A stretch of 64,000 nucleotides of DNA from Spirosoma sp. SC4-14 (GCF_037201965.1 NZ_CP147518.1:3403001-3467000), one strand, 5' to 3'. Counted from the first letter of the stretch, positions 36,409-46,384 are shown. Notes: generated by a model not told the origin, from the sequence alone. Program-made: numbers and translations.

Positions 36409-39400
36409 GCTACATCCACCTCCTTTTCTACTTCTTCTGGCTGGTGAGTTTTAGGCGAGAACATGGCATATAACACAGGCAAAACAATCAGTGTCAGTAC
36501 CGTGGCTGTTAACAGCCCTCCAATTACGACAGTCGCCAGCGGCTTTTGCACTTCGGCGCCAACACTGGTCGACAGTGCCATGGGCATAAAACCCAGTGCT
36601 GCCACAAACGATGTCATCAGTACAGGGCGCAGTCGTTCGCGTAAGCCCTGCAATACCCGTTGGTTAGGATCGCTGACGCCTTCGGCGGCCAGTGCGTTGA
36701 AATGACTCACCAGCAAAATTCCATTCAATACGGCAACACCAAACAGGGCAATGAAACCGACACCCGCCGAAATACTGAAGTTCATGCCCCGCAGAAGCAG
36801 GGAGAAAATGCCTCCCACAGCCGACAGGGGTACAACGGCATAAATAAGCAGACTGTCGCGGAAGTTGCCGAACGTTAGATAGAGCAGGCCAAAAATGACA
36901 AGCAGCGAAATGGGCAGCACCAGTGAGAGCCGATCTTTGGCACGGCTAAAGTTTTCAAATTCACCACCATACGTTATGGAATATTCGTCGGGAAGCTTCA
37001 CCTTCTGGTCGACGGCCTTAATGACATCTTTAACGACCGATTCCAGATCGCGCTCCCGAATATTGAATCCAATATTGACCACTCGTTTCAGGTTCACATG
37101 CGTAATTTCGGATGGACCAACATCCTCGGTAATTTCGGCAAGTTCGCGCAGTGGAATTGGATTGTTATTCTGATCATTTACCAGTAAATTCTCAATTGAT
37201 TCGGGGCGAACGCGGTCGTCGCCCGCCAGTCGGAAGGTGAGATCGAAACGTTTATCGCCTTCATAAACGACGCCTGCTGTAGCACCACCGAAGGCCATCT
37301 GAATAGCCCGGTTTACCTGTTCTACCTTAATGCCATGAATGGCCAGTCGATGCCGGTCGTATTTGATGTTGAGTTGAGGTAAGCCAAATACCTTACTTGC
37401 TTTCACATCGACCGCACCGGGCACTTGCCGAATCACCTGAATAATGGACCGCATTTTATTGACTAGCGTATCCAGATTATCGCCGTAAAGCTGAGCCACA
37501 ACGTCGGTGCGGGCACCGTTCATCATATCGTTGACCCGGCTTTCGATAGGCTGCGTGATGGCGTAAATCGGTCCCGGATACTGGCTCATGAATTTGTTAA
37601 CCTCCACTGCCAGGTCTTCCTGATTATCGGCTTTTTTCCAGGTATGCTTATCCGACAGAGACAGGTAAATTTCCTGTGATTCGAGCGGTAATGGATCAAC
37701 TTTTACTTCCGATGTGCCAATCTTGGAAACGGCTCCCAAAATTTCATCCGGAAATGCTTTTAACAGCGATTCCTGAAAAATGCGGCTTAGCCGGATCGAT
37801 TCGGTTAGGGGGGTGCCCGTTGGCAAATCCATATCGATCATCATATCGCCTTCCTGAAGCTTGGGAATAAATTCACCACCTATCCGGCTAAAACCAATTA
37901 TACCCGCTGTTAAAATACCGGCTGCAACCGCTACAACCACAAATTTGGCCCGTAGCCCAGCCGCCAGAACAGGACGCAGCAACCGGTAGAAGAACTGTAC
38001 GATTTTTTCGGAGAAACCATGATCGTGGAGCGATTTGGGCGGCCGTAGCAGCAGCGCGCTCATCATTGGTACGTAGGTAATTGACAGCAGGAGGGCTCCC
38101 ATAATGGCGAAACCGACAGTTTTGGCCATTGGGGCGAACATTTTTCCTTCGACCCCTTCGAGGGTTAGAATCGGGAAATAGACAATCAGAATGATCAGGC
38201 CTCCAAACACAACCGACTGTTTAACGGCCGATGCCGATGCAATTACGACTTCCTGACGGTCTTTATAGGTTAGCTTGCTTAGATACCCATCATGTCCATT
38301 CGCTTCTCGTTTTTCGTCCAGTCGCCGGGCCATAGCCAGACCCAGAAATAGCACCGCCGATTCGACCACAATAATGGCCGGATCGACCAGCAAGCCAAAG
38401 TCAATGGCCCCTAAACTCATGATGTTTCCAACAATGTCCAGTTGCCGCATCCAGATGAAGGCAAACAGCATAGCCAGTGGAATAACCGATGCAGCCAGCA
38501 AACTGGCCCGCCAGTTACCCAATAACACCAGAATGACGAGCACAACAATAGCAGCGCCTTCGATCAGGTTATGGGCTACGGTATCGATAGCGGCTGTTAC
38601 AATTTTGGATCGATCCAGAAACGGAACAATTTCCAGCCCATCGGGCAATCCTGCCTGAATGTCTCTGAATTTATCTTTCAAACGCCCAATGACCTCATTG
38701 CCATTGGCACCTTTCATCATCAGAACCGAACCGCCAACAACCTCGCCCGTGCCATTTTCACTCAGAGCACCAAAGCGCAGCGCCGAGCCCATTTCAACAT
38801 CGGCTACATCGCGAACTAATACGGGAACATTGCCATTTTTGCGAACAACAGTCTGCGCAATTTCGTCGAGGTTGTTGACCAGACCAATACCCCGGATAGT
38901 AAAGGCTTTATTATCTTTTTCAATATAGGCTCCGCCAGTGTTGCCATTTCCCTGCGACAGCGCCGTATACAGGTCATCGACCGTTATGCCCAGGGCCCGC
39001 ATCCGCTCGGGTTTGAGTTTTGCCTGGTATTCTTTACTATAACCACCATAACCGCTCACGTCGGCTACACCGGGCATACCCAGCAGTTTCCGGCGTACAT
39101 ACCAATCCTGAAGCGTACGGATTTCGGTTAGTGTATAGCGGGGATGTTCGGGGTCTTTAGGGCGGATTACGTACTGGTAAATTTCGCCAAGACCCGTCGA
39201 AACTGGCCCCAGAATTGGCGTACCGGCTCCTTCAGGAATATCGGCTTTTACGCCTTCGAGCCGTTCGAATACCTGTTGCCGGGCCCAGTAAATATCGGTA
39301 TTGTCGGTAAAAATGAGCTTGACAACCGAGGAGCCAAATTTCGAAACAGACCGGGCTTCAATCAGTCCCGGAATGTTGGCCATAGCCATTTCGAGTGGCG

Positions 39401-39599
39401 TCGTAATAAATTTCTCGATTTCGAGCGACGACAGATTCGGGGAGTTGGTAATTACGTCGACCTGCTGATTGGTGACGTCGGGAACGGCATCAATCGGCAG
39501 GCTTTTCAGGGAGTAGGCCCCGTAACCAATGAGCGCCAGCAGTAGCAGGCCAATGGTCCAGGGACTTCGGACACTAAAGGCAATTAAACGGTCAATCAT
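36405..39599 (-). CDS. Heavy-metal RND efflux pump (CusA/CzcA family)
   Basis: A 1064-aa inner-membrane proton antiporter, full length for the HME-RND family. Features: an N-terminal TM helix (SVRSPWTIGLLLLALIGYGA); SSLEIEKFITTPLEMAMANIPGL; the proton-relay segment AIDFGLLVDPAIIVVES, with a Pro where many homologues have Gly; and GVAVLNGILLVSHFN in the second half. Metal specificity (Cu/Ag, or Zn/Co/Cd) cannot be fixed by eye. It is the first gene of the efflux operon, with a triple 11-bp repeat element about 98 bp upstream. Confidence 0.93.
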   Translation of the reverse strand: MIDRLIAFSVRSPWTIGLLLLALIGYGAYSLKSLPIDAVPDVTNQQVDVITNSPNLSSLEIEKFITTPLEMAMANIPGLIEARSVSKFGSSVVKLIFTDNTDIYWARQQVFERLEGVKADIPEGAGTPILGPVSTGLGEIYQYVIRPKDPEHPRYTLTEIRTLQDWYVRRKLLGMPGVADVSGYGGYSKEYQAKLKPERMRALGITVDDLYTALSQGNGNTGGAYIEKDNKAFTIRGIGLVNNLDEIAQTVVRKNGNVPVLVRDVADVEMGSALRFGALSENGTGEVVGGSVLMMKGANGNEVIGRLKDKFRDIQAGLPDGLEIVPFLDRSKIVTAAIDTVAHNLIEGAAIVVLVILVLLGNWRASLLAASVIPLAMLFAFIWMRQLDIVGNIMSLGAIDFGLLVDPAIIVVESAVLFLGLAMARRLDEKREANGHDGYLSKLTYKDRQEVVIASASAVKQSVVFGGLIILIVYFPILTLEGVEGKMFAPMAKTVGFAIMGALLLSITYVPMMSALLLRPPKSLHDHGFSEKIVQFFYRLLRPVLAAGLRAKFVVVAVAAGILTAGIIGFSRIGGEFIPKLQEGDMMIDMDLPTGTPLTESIRLSRIFQESLLKAFPDEILGAVSKIGTSEVKVDPLPLESQEIYLSLSDKHTWKKADNQEDLAVEVNKFMSQYPGPIYAITQPIESRVNDMMNGARTDVVAQLYGDNLDTLVNKMRSIIQVIRQVPGAVDVKASKVFGLPQLNIKYDRHRLAIHGIKVEQVNRAIQMAFGGATAGVVYEGDKRFDLTFRLAGDDRVRPESIENLLVNDQNNNPIPLRELAEITEDVGPSEITHVNLKRVVNIGFNIRERDLESVVKDVIKAVDQKVKLPDEYSITYGGEFENFSRAKDRLSLVLPISLLVIFGLLYLTFGNFRDSLLIYAVVPLSAVGGIFSLLLRGMNFSISAGVGFIALFGVAVLNGILLVSHFNALAAEGVSDPNQRVLQGLRERLRPVLMTSFVAALGFMPMALSTSVGAEVQKPLATVVIGGLLTATVLTLIVLPVLYAMFSPKTHQPEEVEKEVDVA

Positions 39600-39697
39600 G
39601 AAAAGGTAGATAAAAGAAAGGTAGATATACGCTGATTAACCAACACAGTCTACAGTATTGGTTTAATAGCAAATAGCACACGAAGGATAAAAACTAG

Positions 39698-39726
39698 CTT
39701 AGAAAAATATTAGAATTCGCTTAGAA
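39698..39726 (-). promoter_or_regulatory. 11-bp-spaced heptamer box upstream of the efflux operon
   Basis: Read towards the gene: TTCTAAG CGAA TTCTAAT ATTT TTCTAAG. Three direct repeats with an exact 11-bp period, ending 98 bp before the pump start codon. It is one of six such elements in 39.6-53 kb; the geometry matches tandem sites of OmpR/PhoB-type response regulators. Confidence 0.8.
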
Positions 39727-39765
39727 ATTTAGTTCTATTGCTATATTGTAAAGAAATAATACAAA

Positions 39766-39798
39766 AACGCTACCAGGGATCTGAGCCCCGGTAGCGTT
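39766..39798 (-). terminator. Terminator of the TPR gene
   Basis: AACGCTACC(A)GGG pairs with CCC(C)GGTAGCGTT around a 7-nt loop; TTTTTG follows on the minus strand. It lies 28 bp past the TPR gene stop. Confidence 0.85.
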
Positions 39799-39825
39799 AC
39801 GACTCGCTAATTCTATGAAAAAAGG

Positions 39826-41538
39826 TTACTGTTTTGTCGAATCCGTTTCCGCTGTGTTTTCTTCATCTGACGAAGCTATTTTAGCCAGATCTTTATTGTC
39901 AGGGAAGTAGGAAAGTCCTTTCTGAAGCCATTCTTTTTGAGCTGCCTCGTCGTGAGCTACCAGATCGTTATAGGCAATCAGGTATTTGAAAGCCAGGACC
40001 AGATCTTTCTTATAGCGTTTGCGCTCTTCTTCCTTATCGCCAACCATACTAATAAATTGCTCAAAATAGGGCTTGGCCTTGCCGTTCAAAACAGCTTCTT
40101 CGGGTGTATAGGCATAATAGTTGGCTTTGGCTCGATACAGGACGGTGGGCGCATAGTCGGGGGCTCCTTTCTGAGCTAGTGCCAGTGCCGAATCGGCCAG
40201 CGCAAAGCGAACCGTATCGCGAACCAGTTTACCCGCAGTATCACGCTGGAAGCCGAGTGTGTAGTTACTCATGCCATAGCGGAACAGATCCTGTACATCC
40301 GATTTGAAACCATGTTTGGCCGCCGAGTCGAGCATGGCCACGGCTTCGGGGTGTTTCTTGGTCCGATAGTAATACTTGGCAATGTCGCTATATAAATTCT
40401 CAGTTGTGTCGAATGGGGCGGCTTTTGCCAGAAATACGGCTCCCAGTGAATCGTCGCTGGCGCTATCGGTTTCCATATAGGCACGACCCAGGTATTTGTA
40501 GTCGTCGGGCATGGCCTTTTCCGGGGCTTTTTCCAGGAATGTGTTAATATTTTCGATCGCTTTCTGGGGCTCTTTTAGCGACGAATAAGCCCAGCCTTTA
40601 ATTCGATATACGATTGGGTTTTGGCCCAGAGCCGTACTATTACTGTCGATCAGATTAACTGCGCGCTTGAAATCTTTGGCCAGGAAGTGGAATTGTGCCT
40701 GCCGAAGCAGGGTTGCCTGCCGATTGTCGTGCGTGGCAGATACATACTGGTCCATATAATTGGCGGCATCTTTGTAGCGATTGACCAGAAAATATAGCTC
40801 GGCTAACTGATTGTAGGCAGGCCCATAAGATGGGTTGGCTTCAATTGCTTTTTTGTAGTTCTCTACGGCCAGATTCAGATTGCGGCCCTGCCAGTAAATA
40901 TCGCCAATGCGCTGATACACACGCGATGGGTCCATGCCCATTTCGAGGGCACTTTCATAACGGGAAACGGCTGTTCCGGCGTCTTTATTCAGGTAGTTGG
41001 CATCGCCAAGCGCAAGCTGGATCGATGCATTTTTTTTGTCGCGTTCGCTGGCCCGATTCAGAAAGTCGAGCGCTTTAGTTGCATTAACGGCTTTTGGATA
41101 GACCGGTTTGATGGAGCCATTGCCAGGAGTTAGATAACCCGTATAAGCCTCCCCAATTCGATACAGAATATCGGCATTTTTGCCTTTACTCTTATCGACA
41201 ACTGTAGTTAGTTTAGCGTCGGCATTAGCCATGTCGTTTTTTACGAGGTAGGTAATAGCCGCTCCAGTTTCGTTGAGCGGTACTCGTTTTTCGTCCATGG
41301 AAATCCCTTTCTCAAACCAGATGCGGGCCGAGTCGGGTTGCCCGGCTTTGAGGTAACCATAGCCAGCATCGAAATAGGTTTGCATGCCTGGATTTTGCTC
41401 GGCCTTCTGGGTTAGCATGTGTTTGGCTTCATCGAAGCGGCCCAGATTCATTAAGGTGTTGGGATCTGATGTGGGGTTCTGGGCGAACGCAATCCCACCT
41501 AATCCGGATAGAAGTAAGAAAGTTATGTGCGTTTTCAT
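39826..41538 (-). CDS. Exported TPR repeat protein
   Basis: A 570-aa protein with a signal peptide (MKTHITFLLLSGLGGIAFAQ) and many tetratricopeptide-like repeats, for example GYGYLKAGQPDSARIWFEKG, ENYKKAIEANPSYGPAYNQL and RRTKKHPEAVAMLDSAAK. Such proteins act as periplasmic scaffolds. The C-terminus is acidic (DEENTAETDSTKQ). It has a triple heptamer box upstream, which links it to the two-component system at 48.2-50.3 kb. Confidence 0.88.
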   Translation of the reverse strand: MKTHITFLLLSGLGGIAFAQNPTSDPNTLMNLGRFDEAKHMLTQKAEQNPGMQTYFDAGYGYLKAGQPDSARIWFEKGISMDEKRVPLNETGAAITYLVKNDMANADAKLTTVVDKSKGKNADILYRIGEAYTGYLTPGNGSIKPVYPKAVNATKALDFLNRASERDKKNASIQLALGDANYLNKDAGTAVSRYESALEMGMDPSRVYQRIGDIYWQGRNLNLAVENYKKAIEANPSYGPAYNQLAELYFLVNRYKDAANYMDQYVSATHDNRQATLLRQAQFHFLAKDFKRAVNLIDSNSTALGQNPIVYRIKGWAYSSLKEPQKAIENINTFLEKAPEKAMPDDYKYLGRAYMETDSASDDSLGAVFLAKAAPFDTTENLYSDIAKYYYRTKKHPEAVAMLDSAAKHGFKSDVQDLFRYGMSNYTLGFQRDTAGKLVRDTVRFALADSALALAQKGAPDYAPTVLYRAKANYYAYTPEEAVLNGKAKPYFEQFISMVGDKEEERKRYKKDLVLAFKYLIAYNDLVAHDEAAQKEWLQKGLSYFPDNKDLAKIASSDEENTAETDSTKQ

Positions 41539-41625
41539 GTTTTGCTTAGGTTTGGTTACTAACCGGCGATAGTTTACCGCTGATTAGCGATCATATGCAA
41601 GGTGCAGCATGAAGCTGAGAACGGA

Positions 41626-41654
41626 CTTAAAGACTGCTTAGAATTCGCTTAGAA
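41626..41654 (-). promoter_or_regulatory. 11-bp-spaced heptamer box upstream of the TPR gene
   Basis: Read towards the gene: TTCTAAG CGAA TTCTAAG CAGT CTTTAAG; the proximal end lies 87 bp before the start codon. The two distal units and their linker are identical in form to those of the efflux operon, except for one base. Confidence 0.82.
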
Positions 41655-41759
41655 ATGCCAAAAAGAGTGGTTTAAGACGTTTAAACCAAGTTCTTGCCCA
41701 TTCAGCAAACCGCTTGCCTGCTAACGGGTTAATAGCTTATGGAGCAACTATAAAACGAT

Positions 41760-42116
41760 ATGATTAAGGCACTGGATCTAAATGACGACAGGATACTGGG
41801 CTACCGAATTGAAGGCAAAATTACGGCCGCCGAACTGAAACCCCTCTTTGCCCGAGTGGAAGAAAAAAAACGTGAACACAAAAAAATGAGGGTGTATGCC
41901 GAATATGTCAGAATGAATGGACTATCGCTCGGCGCAATTTGGGAAGATATTAAATTTGATATAACTCACTTTACCGATTTTGAGAAAGTGGCCGTCGTGA
42001 CCGATACCGACTGGGTAGGTATTACTGGCAAGGCTGCCGGATTGATTCCGGGCCTGGAGGTCCGGTTATTTTCATGTTCGGAGCAGGAACAGGCTCATGA
42101 ATGGATTAAAGCCTAG
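41760..42116 (+). CDS. SpoIIAA-like (STAS-type) protein
   Basis: A 118-aa soluble protein with the pattern of the SpoIIAA-like family (PF11964): ILGYRIEGKITAAELKPLF at the start, MRVYAEYVRMNGLSLGAIWE in the middle, FEKVAVVTDTDWVGITGK and a final EQAHEWIKA. Members are found in stress and envelope gene sets; their function is poorly defined, and a lipid- or anion-binding role has been proposed. Monocistronic, convergent with the HMA-like gene, with a terminator between. Confidence 0.85.
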   Translation: MIKALDLNDDRILGYRIEGKITAAELKPLFARVEEKKREHKKMRVYAEYVRMNGLSLGAIWEDIKFDITHFTDFEKVAVVTDTDWVGITGKAAGLIPGLEVRLFSCSEQEQAHEWIKA

Positions 42117-42132
42117 CTATCATCCAAAGGAT

Positions 42133-42165
42133 ACCCTCCCCACAGAGTAAAAATCCGGGGAGGGT
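42133..42165. terminator. Bidirectional terminator
   Basis: ACCCTCCCC pairs with GGGGAGGGT around a 15-nt loop, between the convergent SpoIIAA-like and HMA-like genes. Confidence 0.8.
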
Positions 42166-42173
42166 TATACCAA

Positions 42174-42392
42174 TTATACGTCGACTAACTCAGCCCGAAA
42201 ACCGGCTTTTTCAACCGCCTGTTGCACCAGGTCTGCGATTCGGTTGTCGGTGGTTTGTACGGTTAGCAGATTATTCTGGGCGCTGGTATCAATGTTCCAG
42301 CCATCAACCTGTTCAATCGTATTCAGGTTGAGCGTAACAGCCGCTACGTCCTCGCTCGATTTAATGTTAGTTTTGAAATTCAGCGTTTCCAT
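42174..42392 (-). CDS. HMA-like domain protein without CxxC
   Basis: A 72-aa protein with the beta-alpha-beta pattern of heavy-metal-associated domains (LNFKTNIKSSEDVAAVTLNL, GWNIDTSAQNNLLTVQTTDN, VQQAVEKAGFRAELV). The metal-binding CxxC loop is missing: IKSSEDV stands where xCxxC would be. It therefore keeps the fold but probably not Cu(I) binding. It lies 40 bp downstream of the coiled-coil gene on the same strand. Confidence 0.7.
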   Translation of the reverse strand: METLNFKTNIKSSEDVAAVTLNLNTIEQVDGWNIDTSAQNNLLTVQTTDNRIADLVQQAVEKAGFRAELVDV

Positions 42393-42432
42393 TGCTTTTG
42401 TTCGTTTGTTTCGGCACTGGTTTCTATGTTAA

Positions 42433-43359
42433 CTAAAAAAAGAGAAAGCTGTCACGAAACTGAAACTCAACGGAACCCAGATAAGCATCTTTGGTAAAGA
42501 CTGCTGCGCGGTAGTGCCCAGGCCGAATCGTATGATCGGGAGCAATATTGAACGAAATTCGTTGTGGGTTCCGGCTGAAATCAACTCCCTGTATAGCGTG
42601 GACCGGAATAACCTGGTTGACATTCGATAGCGAAATTGTAGTGCTACGCAGCGGGCTCATCATGGCATTATGCTGACTGTCGGTCAGGCTCAGGTATACG
42701 TCCTGAACTCCTTTCAATTGCATTTCGGCTGGTACGTTCAGCGAAACCATTAGCCGATGAACCTTCTTTGCCTTTGCTGTCTGTTTCTGATTGGGCTTGG
42801 TGGCTTCCACCAGAAAGGCATCGCCAGTAATGGCAGCACGTGGAGCTTTGGTAGCCAGCGTTTCCGTAAGATCACTTACTTTTTGCTGGAGTTCTTTGTT
42901 TTGTGAAATCAACAACTCGTTGCTTTGGGTTAACCAACTAATCTTGTCACGCGAGGCTTCCAGTTGATTCTGCATGCTGTCGCCTTTCACGGAAAGAGTA
43001 CTTAAATCCTGATGCAGGCTTCCAATGGTACGGTCGCGGGAGGAGTTTTCCCGGCGAAGGCCTCCGATCGTATTCGTTTGACGATCTAGTTGACCGTGCA
43101 ACTGATTGATTCGATTGTCCAGTGACTGGCTTTCGTCTTTTGCCATGTCGAGCTGGTTAGCCAGCGTACGCAGATCGCCTTCCAGCCGTAGTTTAGCCGA
43201 TAGCAGCGAATCGGCCCGTAACTCGTTGAGGTCGTTTTGTTTCGCCAGACTCCAGCTTTTTTTCCAATAATAGATACCTCCTGCCAAAAATAAAACCACC
43301 AGCGCTGTTAGAAGGCTAGCCGTTATTTTTGCTTTATGATTTAGTGTGCCAGATTCCAT
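42433..43359 (-). CDS. Membrane-anchored coiled-coil protein
   Basis: A 308-aa protein. A single N-terminal helix (ITASLLTALVVLFLAGGIYY) is followed by a long coiled coil (about residues 40-170, for example NRINQLHGQLDRQTNTIGGL) and a beta-rich C-terminal domain (LMVSLNVPAEMQLKGVQDVY; HYRAAVFTKDAYLGSVEFQF). Probably periplasmic and anchored in the inner membrane. No named family is recognised. A triple heptamer box lies 137 bp upstream, so it is a candidate member of the local regulon. Confidence 0.8.
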   Translation of the reverse strand: MESGTLNHKAKITASLLTALVVLFLAGGIYYWKKSWSLAKQNDLNELRADSLLSAKLRLEGDLRTLANQLDMAKDESQSLDNRINQLHGQLDRQTNTIGGLRRENSSRDRTIGSLHQDLSTLSVKGDSMQNQLEASRDKISWLTQSNELLISQNKELQQKVSDLTETLATKAPRAAITGDAFLVEATKPNQKQTAKAKKVHRLMVSLNVPAEMQLKGVQDVYLSLTDSQHNAMMSPLRSTTISLSNVNQVIPVHAIQGVDFSRNPQRISFNIAPDHTIRPGHYRAAVFTKDAYLGSVEFQFRDSFLFF

Positions 43360-43694
43360 ATCCGTTCGATTTGCAGTTCATGAAGTAGGTTGTCATTGGA
43401 TATTGGTAGAACATATCTATTGGGGTGCCAGTACCCCCAATGACTACTATCCAACTAATTTATACTGCAAACTTGTGGCTAATTGGTTACAGCAGACTTA
43501 AAGAAAACTTAAAATTTGCTTAGAATTAGCCAGATTGTCAATCACATAGCGAATCTGTGTGTTTACTTACACAGGGCTTAAGCAGAAAACTGTGCCAACT
43601 AACCGGCCAATTCCTTTTATTTTAGCCTCGTCAGAAACAGGGGCACTACTTTCGGCAAAAGTTGTGTTACAAAAAAGACCCGATTGTTTAACGA
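43360..43694. other. Divergent intergenic region, 335 bp
   Basis: No gene seen. It holds the heptamer box at 43497-43525, which faces the coiled-coil gene, and a short inverted repeat (CACAG at 43571, CTGTG at 43590) closer to the ClC gene. No clear TAnnTTTG element for ClC was found. Confidence 0.5.
43497..43525 (-). promoter_or_regulatory. 11-bp-spaced heptamer box upstream of the coiled-coil gene
   Basis: Read towards the gene: TTCTAAG CAAA TTTTAAG TTTT CTTTAAG, an exact 11-bp period. Its proximal end is 137 bp before the start codon, the largest distance of the six boxes. Confidence 0.8.
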
Positions 43695-45110
43695 ATGACC
43701 AATAAGACTTCCCGATATACTCAGGTGCTGGCCTGGCTGGATCAGCATATCATAAAACGGCTCTATACCGAGCAGGTTCGACGAATTATTTTACAAAGTT
43801 TACCATTCTGGGTGGCCTCCCTTCTGGCCGGATTAACAGCGGTTGGTTACGAAGAACTGTTTGTCTGGGCCGAACAAATAAGTTTTGCCTGGATTAGAGC
43901 CCAGCCTTTGCTGGTGTTTATTTTAATTCCTGTCGCTTTTGTGGTGGCGTGGTTATTAGTAGCCAGACTGGCTCCGGCAGCCAGAGGAAGTGGTATTCCG
44001 CAGGTGATGGCTGGTATTGAATTGTCGAATCCAGTTCATCATGGACGAACAGCCTATTTGTTGAGCCTTCGGGTTGCTTTCGTTAAATTACTTAGCAGTG
44101 CAGTTTTGCTGATTGGAGGAGGAGTTATTGGTCGCGAAGGGCCTACAATTCAGATTTCAGCGGCTATTTTTCGGGCAATCAATCGACTTCAGCCAGCGGG
44201 GTGGCCGCAATTATCGCGTCAGATTGCACTCGTTACGGGTGGAGCCGCTGGGTTGGCTGCGGCCTTCAATACGCCTTTGGGCGGAATTGTTTTTGTGGTT
44301 GAAGAGTTGACCCAAACGCATATAACCCGATTTCGAACGGCCGTTTTTACGGCCGTTATTATTGCCGGGATGACGGCCCAGGCTATTCAGGGGCCTTATC
44401 TGTATCTGGGTTTTCCGAGGGTAACGGCTTCAACGGGCTGGGCCCTGGGAATTGTGGTGCTGGTATCGATGTTTTGTGGGTTTGCCGGGGCGGTTCTGGC
44501 AAAATCGCTGCTTTGGCTCAACACCTACCGGCGGCAGTTTCGGACAAGAGCTGGTCAAATGGGCTGGGTAGCGGGTTGTGGTTTATTGCTGGCCGTAATG
44601 GCTTATTTTGTGGGCACTGATGCGGTTGGTACCGGAAAACCAATCATTAACCGCCTGTTGTTTCAGAACGACCATTTAACCCCCTGGTATTTGTTTCCGA
44701 TCCGATTTGCGGGTATGGCCTTAAGCTATAGCAGCGGGGCTGCCGGTGGTATTTTTGCAACCTCGCTGAGCGCAGGCGCTATTTTAGGCGATGGCCTTGC
44801 CCGGCTTGCGCGCGTTACGCCCAGCGATACGAACCTGATTATTCTGGTCAGTATGGTTAGTTTTCTGACAGGTGTGGTTCGGTCGCCGTTTACAGCCGCT
44901 ATTCTGGTACTGGAAATGACCGACCGGCATTCGGCTATTTTCCAATTGCTTTTAGGAGGCTTAATGGCACAGGGGGCTGCGTCGCTGGTTGATCCCGTTT
45001 CGTTTTATGAGCATTTGAAATCGGGTTTTGTCCGTGAAACGCTGGCGCAACCTGCCCGTAAAGAACCGGCTCATCGGAAAGCGGATGAAAAACAGCCCGA
45101 TCTTACCTAA
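43695..45110 (+). CDS. ClC family chloride channel or Cl-/H+ antiporter
   Basis: A 471-aa membrane protein with the three conserved ClC motifs: GSGIPQVMAG, GREGPTIQ with the external gating glutamate, and AAAFNTPLGGIVFVVEEL. There are about ten helices and no cytoplasmic CBS domains; the C-terminal tail is short and charged. Its stop overlaps that of the convergent antiporter gene by 4 bp. Confidence 0.94.
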   Translation: MTNKTSRYTQVLAWLDQHIIKRLYTEQVRRIILQSLPFWVASLLAGLTAVGYEELFVWAEQISFAWIRAQPLLVFILIPVAFVVAWLLVARLAPAARGSGIPQVMAGIELSNPVHHGRTAYLLSLRVAFVKLLSSAVLLIGGGVIGREGPTIQISAAIFRAINRLQPAGWPQLSRQIALVTGGAAGLAAAFNTPLGGIVFVVEELTQTHITRFRTAVFTAVIIAGMTAQAIQGPYLYLGFPRVTASTGWALGIVVLVSMFCGFAGAVLAKSLLWLNTYRRQFRTRAGQMGWVAGCGLLLAVMAYFVGTDAVGTGKPIINRLLFQNDHLTPWYLFPIRFAGMALSYSSGAAGGIFATSLSAGAILGDGLARLARVTPSDTNLIILVSMVSFLTGVVRSPFTAAILVLEMTDRHSAIFQLLLGGLMAQGAASLVDPVSFYEHLKSGFVRETLAQPARKEPAHRKADEKQPDLT

Positions 45111-46375
45111 GGCTGCTCAACGGTCTGTTCATCGGTCGGATAAAGTCGACGGATGAGCAGTTCCATGGTTAGTCCCTGACCGATAACCGAAAACAGCACT
45201 ACTGCATACGTAATCGTTACAATAAAATCTTTGTAAGGTATCGAACTATGAATCGATAGTGCCATGGCAATGGATAGCCCGCCCCGCAGGCCTCCCCAGG
45301 TGAGCAGAATAGGCGCTTTTTTGTCCAGATCGAGCCAGCGCCGGGCCAGTGTAAACGGAATCAGAATAGCCAGATACCGAGACAGCAGCACGATCAGCAC
45401 AACGATCAGATAAATGATCCATTGCGTACTCTGAAAATCAATAACGAGTAGCTCAATACCAATCAGTACGAAAAGTAGCGCATTCAGAATACCATCGACT
45501 AGCTCCCAGAACTTATCGACATATTCTTCTGTGGTATGGCTCATGGCATCTTTCCGGGAAGAGTGATCACCGACCAGTAAGCCTGCTACTACCATTGCTA
45601 ATGGACCCGAAATGTGGAGTTTCTGGGCTAGCAGGTAGCCTCCCATAACGCCCGCCACCGTAATAATAACTTCGGTTTGGTAGTGGTTAATTGATCGCAG
45701 AATCCAGTAGAGAGCATAACCCAGTGCAATTCCGAACAATACCCCGCCCCCTGCTTCTTCCACAAATAGCCACGCAATTTCTCCGGCGGTTACACTTTCT
45801 GCGCCATTCTGAATGATCTGATAGATAGAAGCAAACACTACAACGCCAACGCCATCGTTAAACAATGACTCGCCAACAATATTGATTTTTACGCTTTCGG
45901 GGAGTTTGAATTTAGTCAGAATACCCAATACCGCAATTGGATCGGTAGGGGAGATGAGCGCTCCGAACAACAGGCAAAGTGGATAGGATAAATTCAGATC
46001 AAAACTTTGGGTAGCATAGTAGAGGCCAGTGCCAACCAGTGCTGTGCTGAGTATAACGCCTACAAACGCAAAAAGCATGACCGATCGGCGCTGTACTCGT
46101 AGTTGAGCGGCATCGGTATGGAATGCTCCCGCAAAGAGCAGAAAACTCAGCATAACATCGAAAAGAGCCTTGCCAAAATCAATTTCGGCTATGGTTTGGC
46201 GCACGAGCTCGAACCAGTGTGGATTGATTGCATTGAGGCCAATGAGCACTAGGGAGAAGCTGAGCGAGACCACCATAATTCCGATGGCGTCGGGGAGTTT
46301 TAAGACCTTTGTATTTAAATAGGCAAAAAAAGCCGCAGCAACGATGAGGAGTGTTATTAAGGTAAATAAGTCCAT
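45107..46375 (-). CDS. CPA1 family Na+(K+)/H+ antiporter
   Basis: A 422-aa protein with about 12 membrane helices. SLFNDGVGVVVF contains the Asn-Asp pair of CPA1 antiporters, with LFGALISPTDPIAVL before it and LTWGGLRGGLSIAMAL after it, both typical of NhaP-type exchangers. It is divergent from the DUF389 gene across a 91-bp gap with two palindromes. Confidence 0.93.
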   Translation of the reverse strand: MDLFTLITLLIVAAAFFAYLNTKVLKLPDAIGIMVVSLSFSLVLIGLNAINPHWFELVRQTIAEIDFGKALFDVMLSFLLFAGAFHTDAAQLRVQRRSVMLFAFVGVILSTALVGTGLYYATQSFDLNLSYPLCLLFGALISPTDPIAVLGILTKFKLPESVKINIVGESLFNDGVGVVVFASIYQIIQNGAESVTAGEIAWLFVEEAGGGVLFGIALGYALYWILRSINHYQTEVIITVAGVMGGYLLAQKLHISGPLAMVVAGLLVGDHSSRKDAMSHTTEEYVDKFWELVDGILNALLFVLIGIELLVIDFQSTQWIIYLIVVLIVLLSRYLAILIPFTLARRWLDLDKKAPILLTWGGLRGGLSIAMALSIHSSIPYKDFIVTITYAVVLFSVIGQGLTMELLIRRLYPTDEQTVEQP

Positions 46376-46384
46376 AGAATGACG

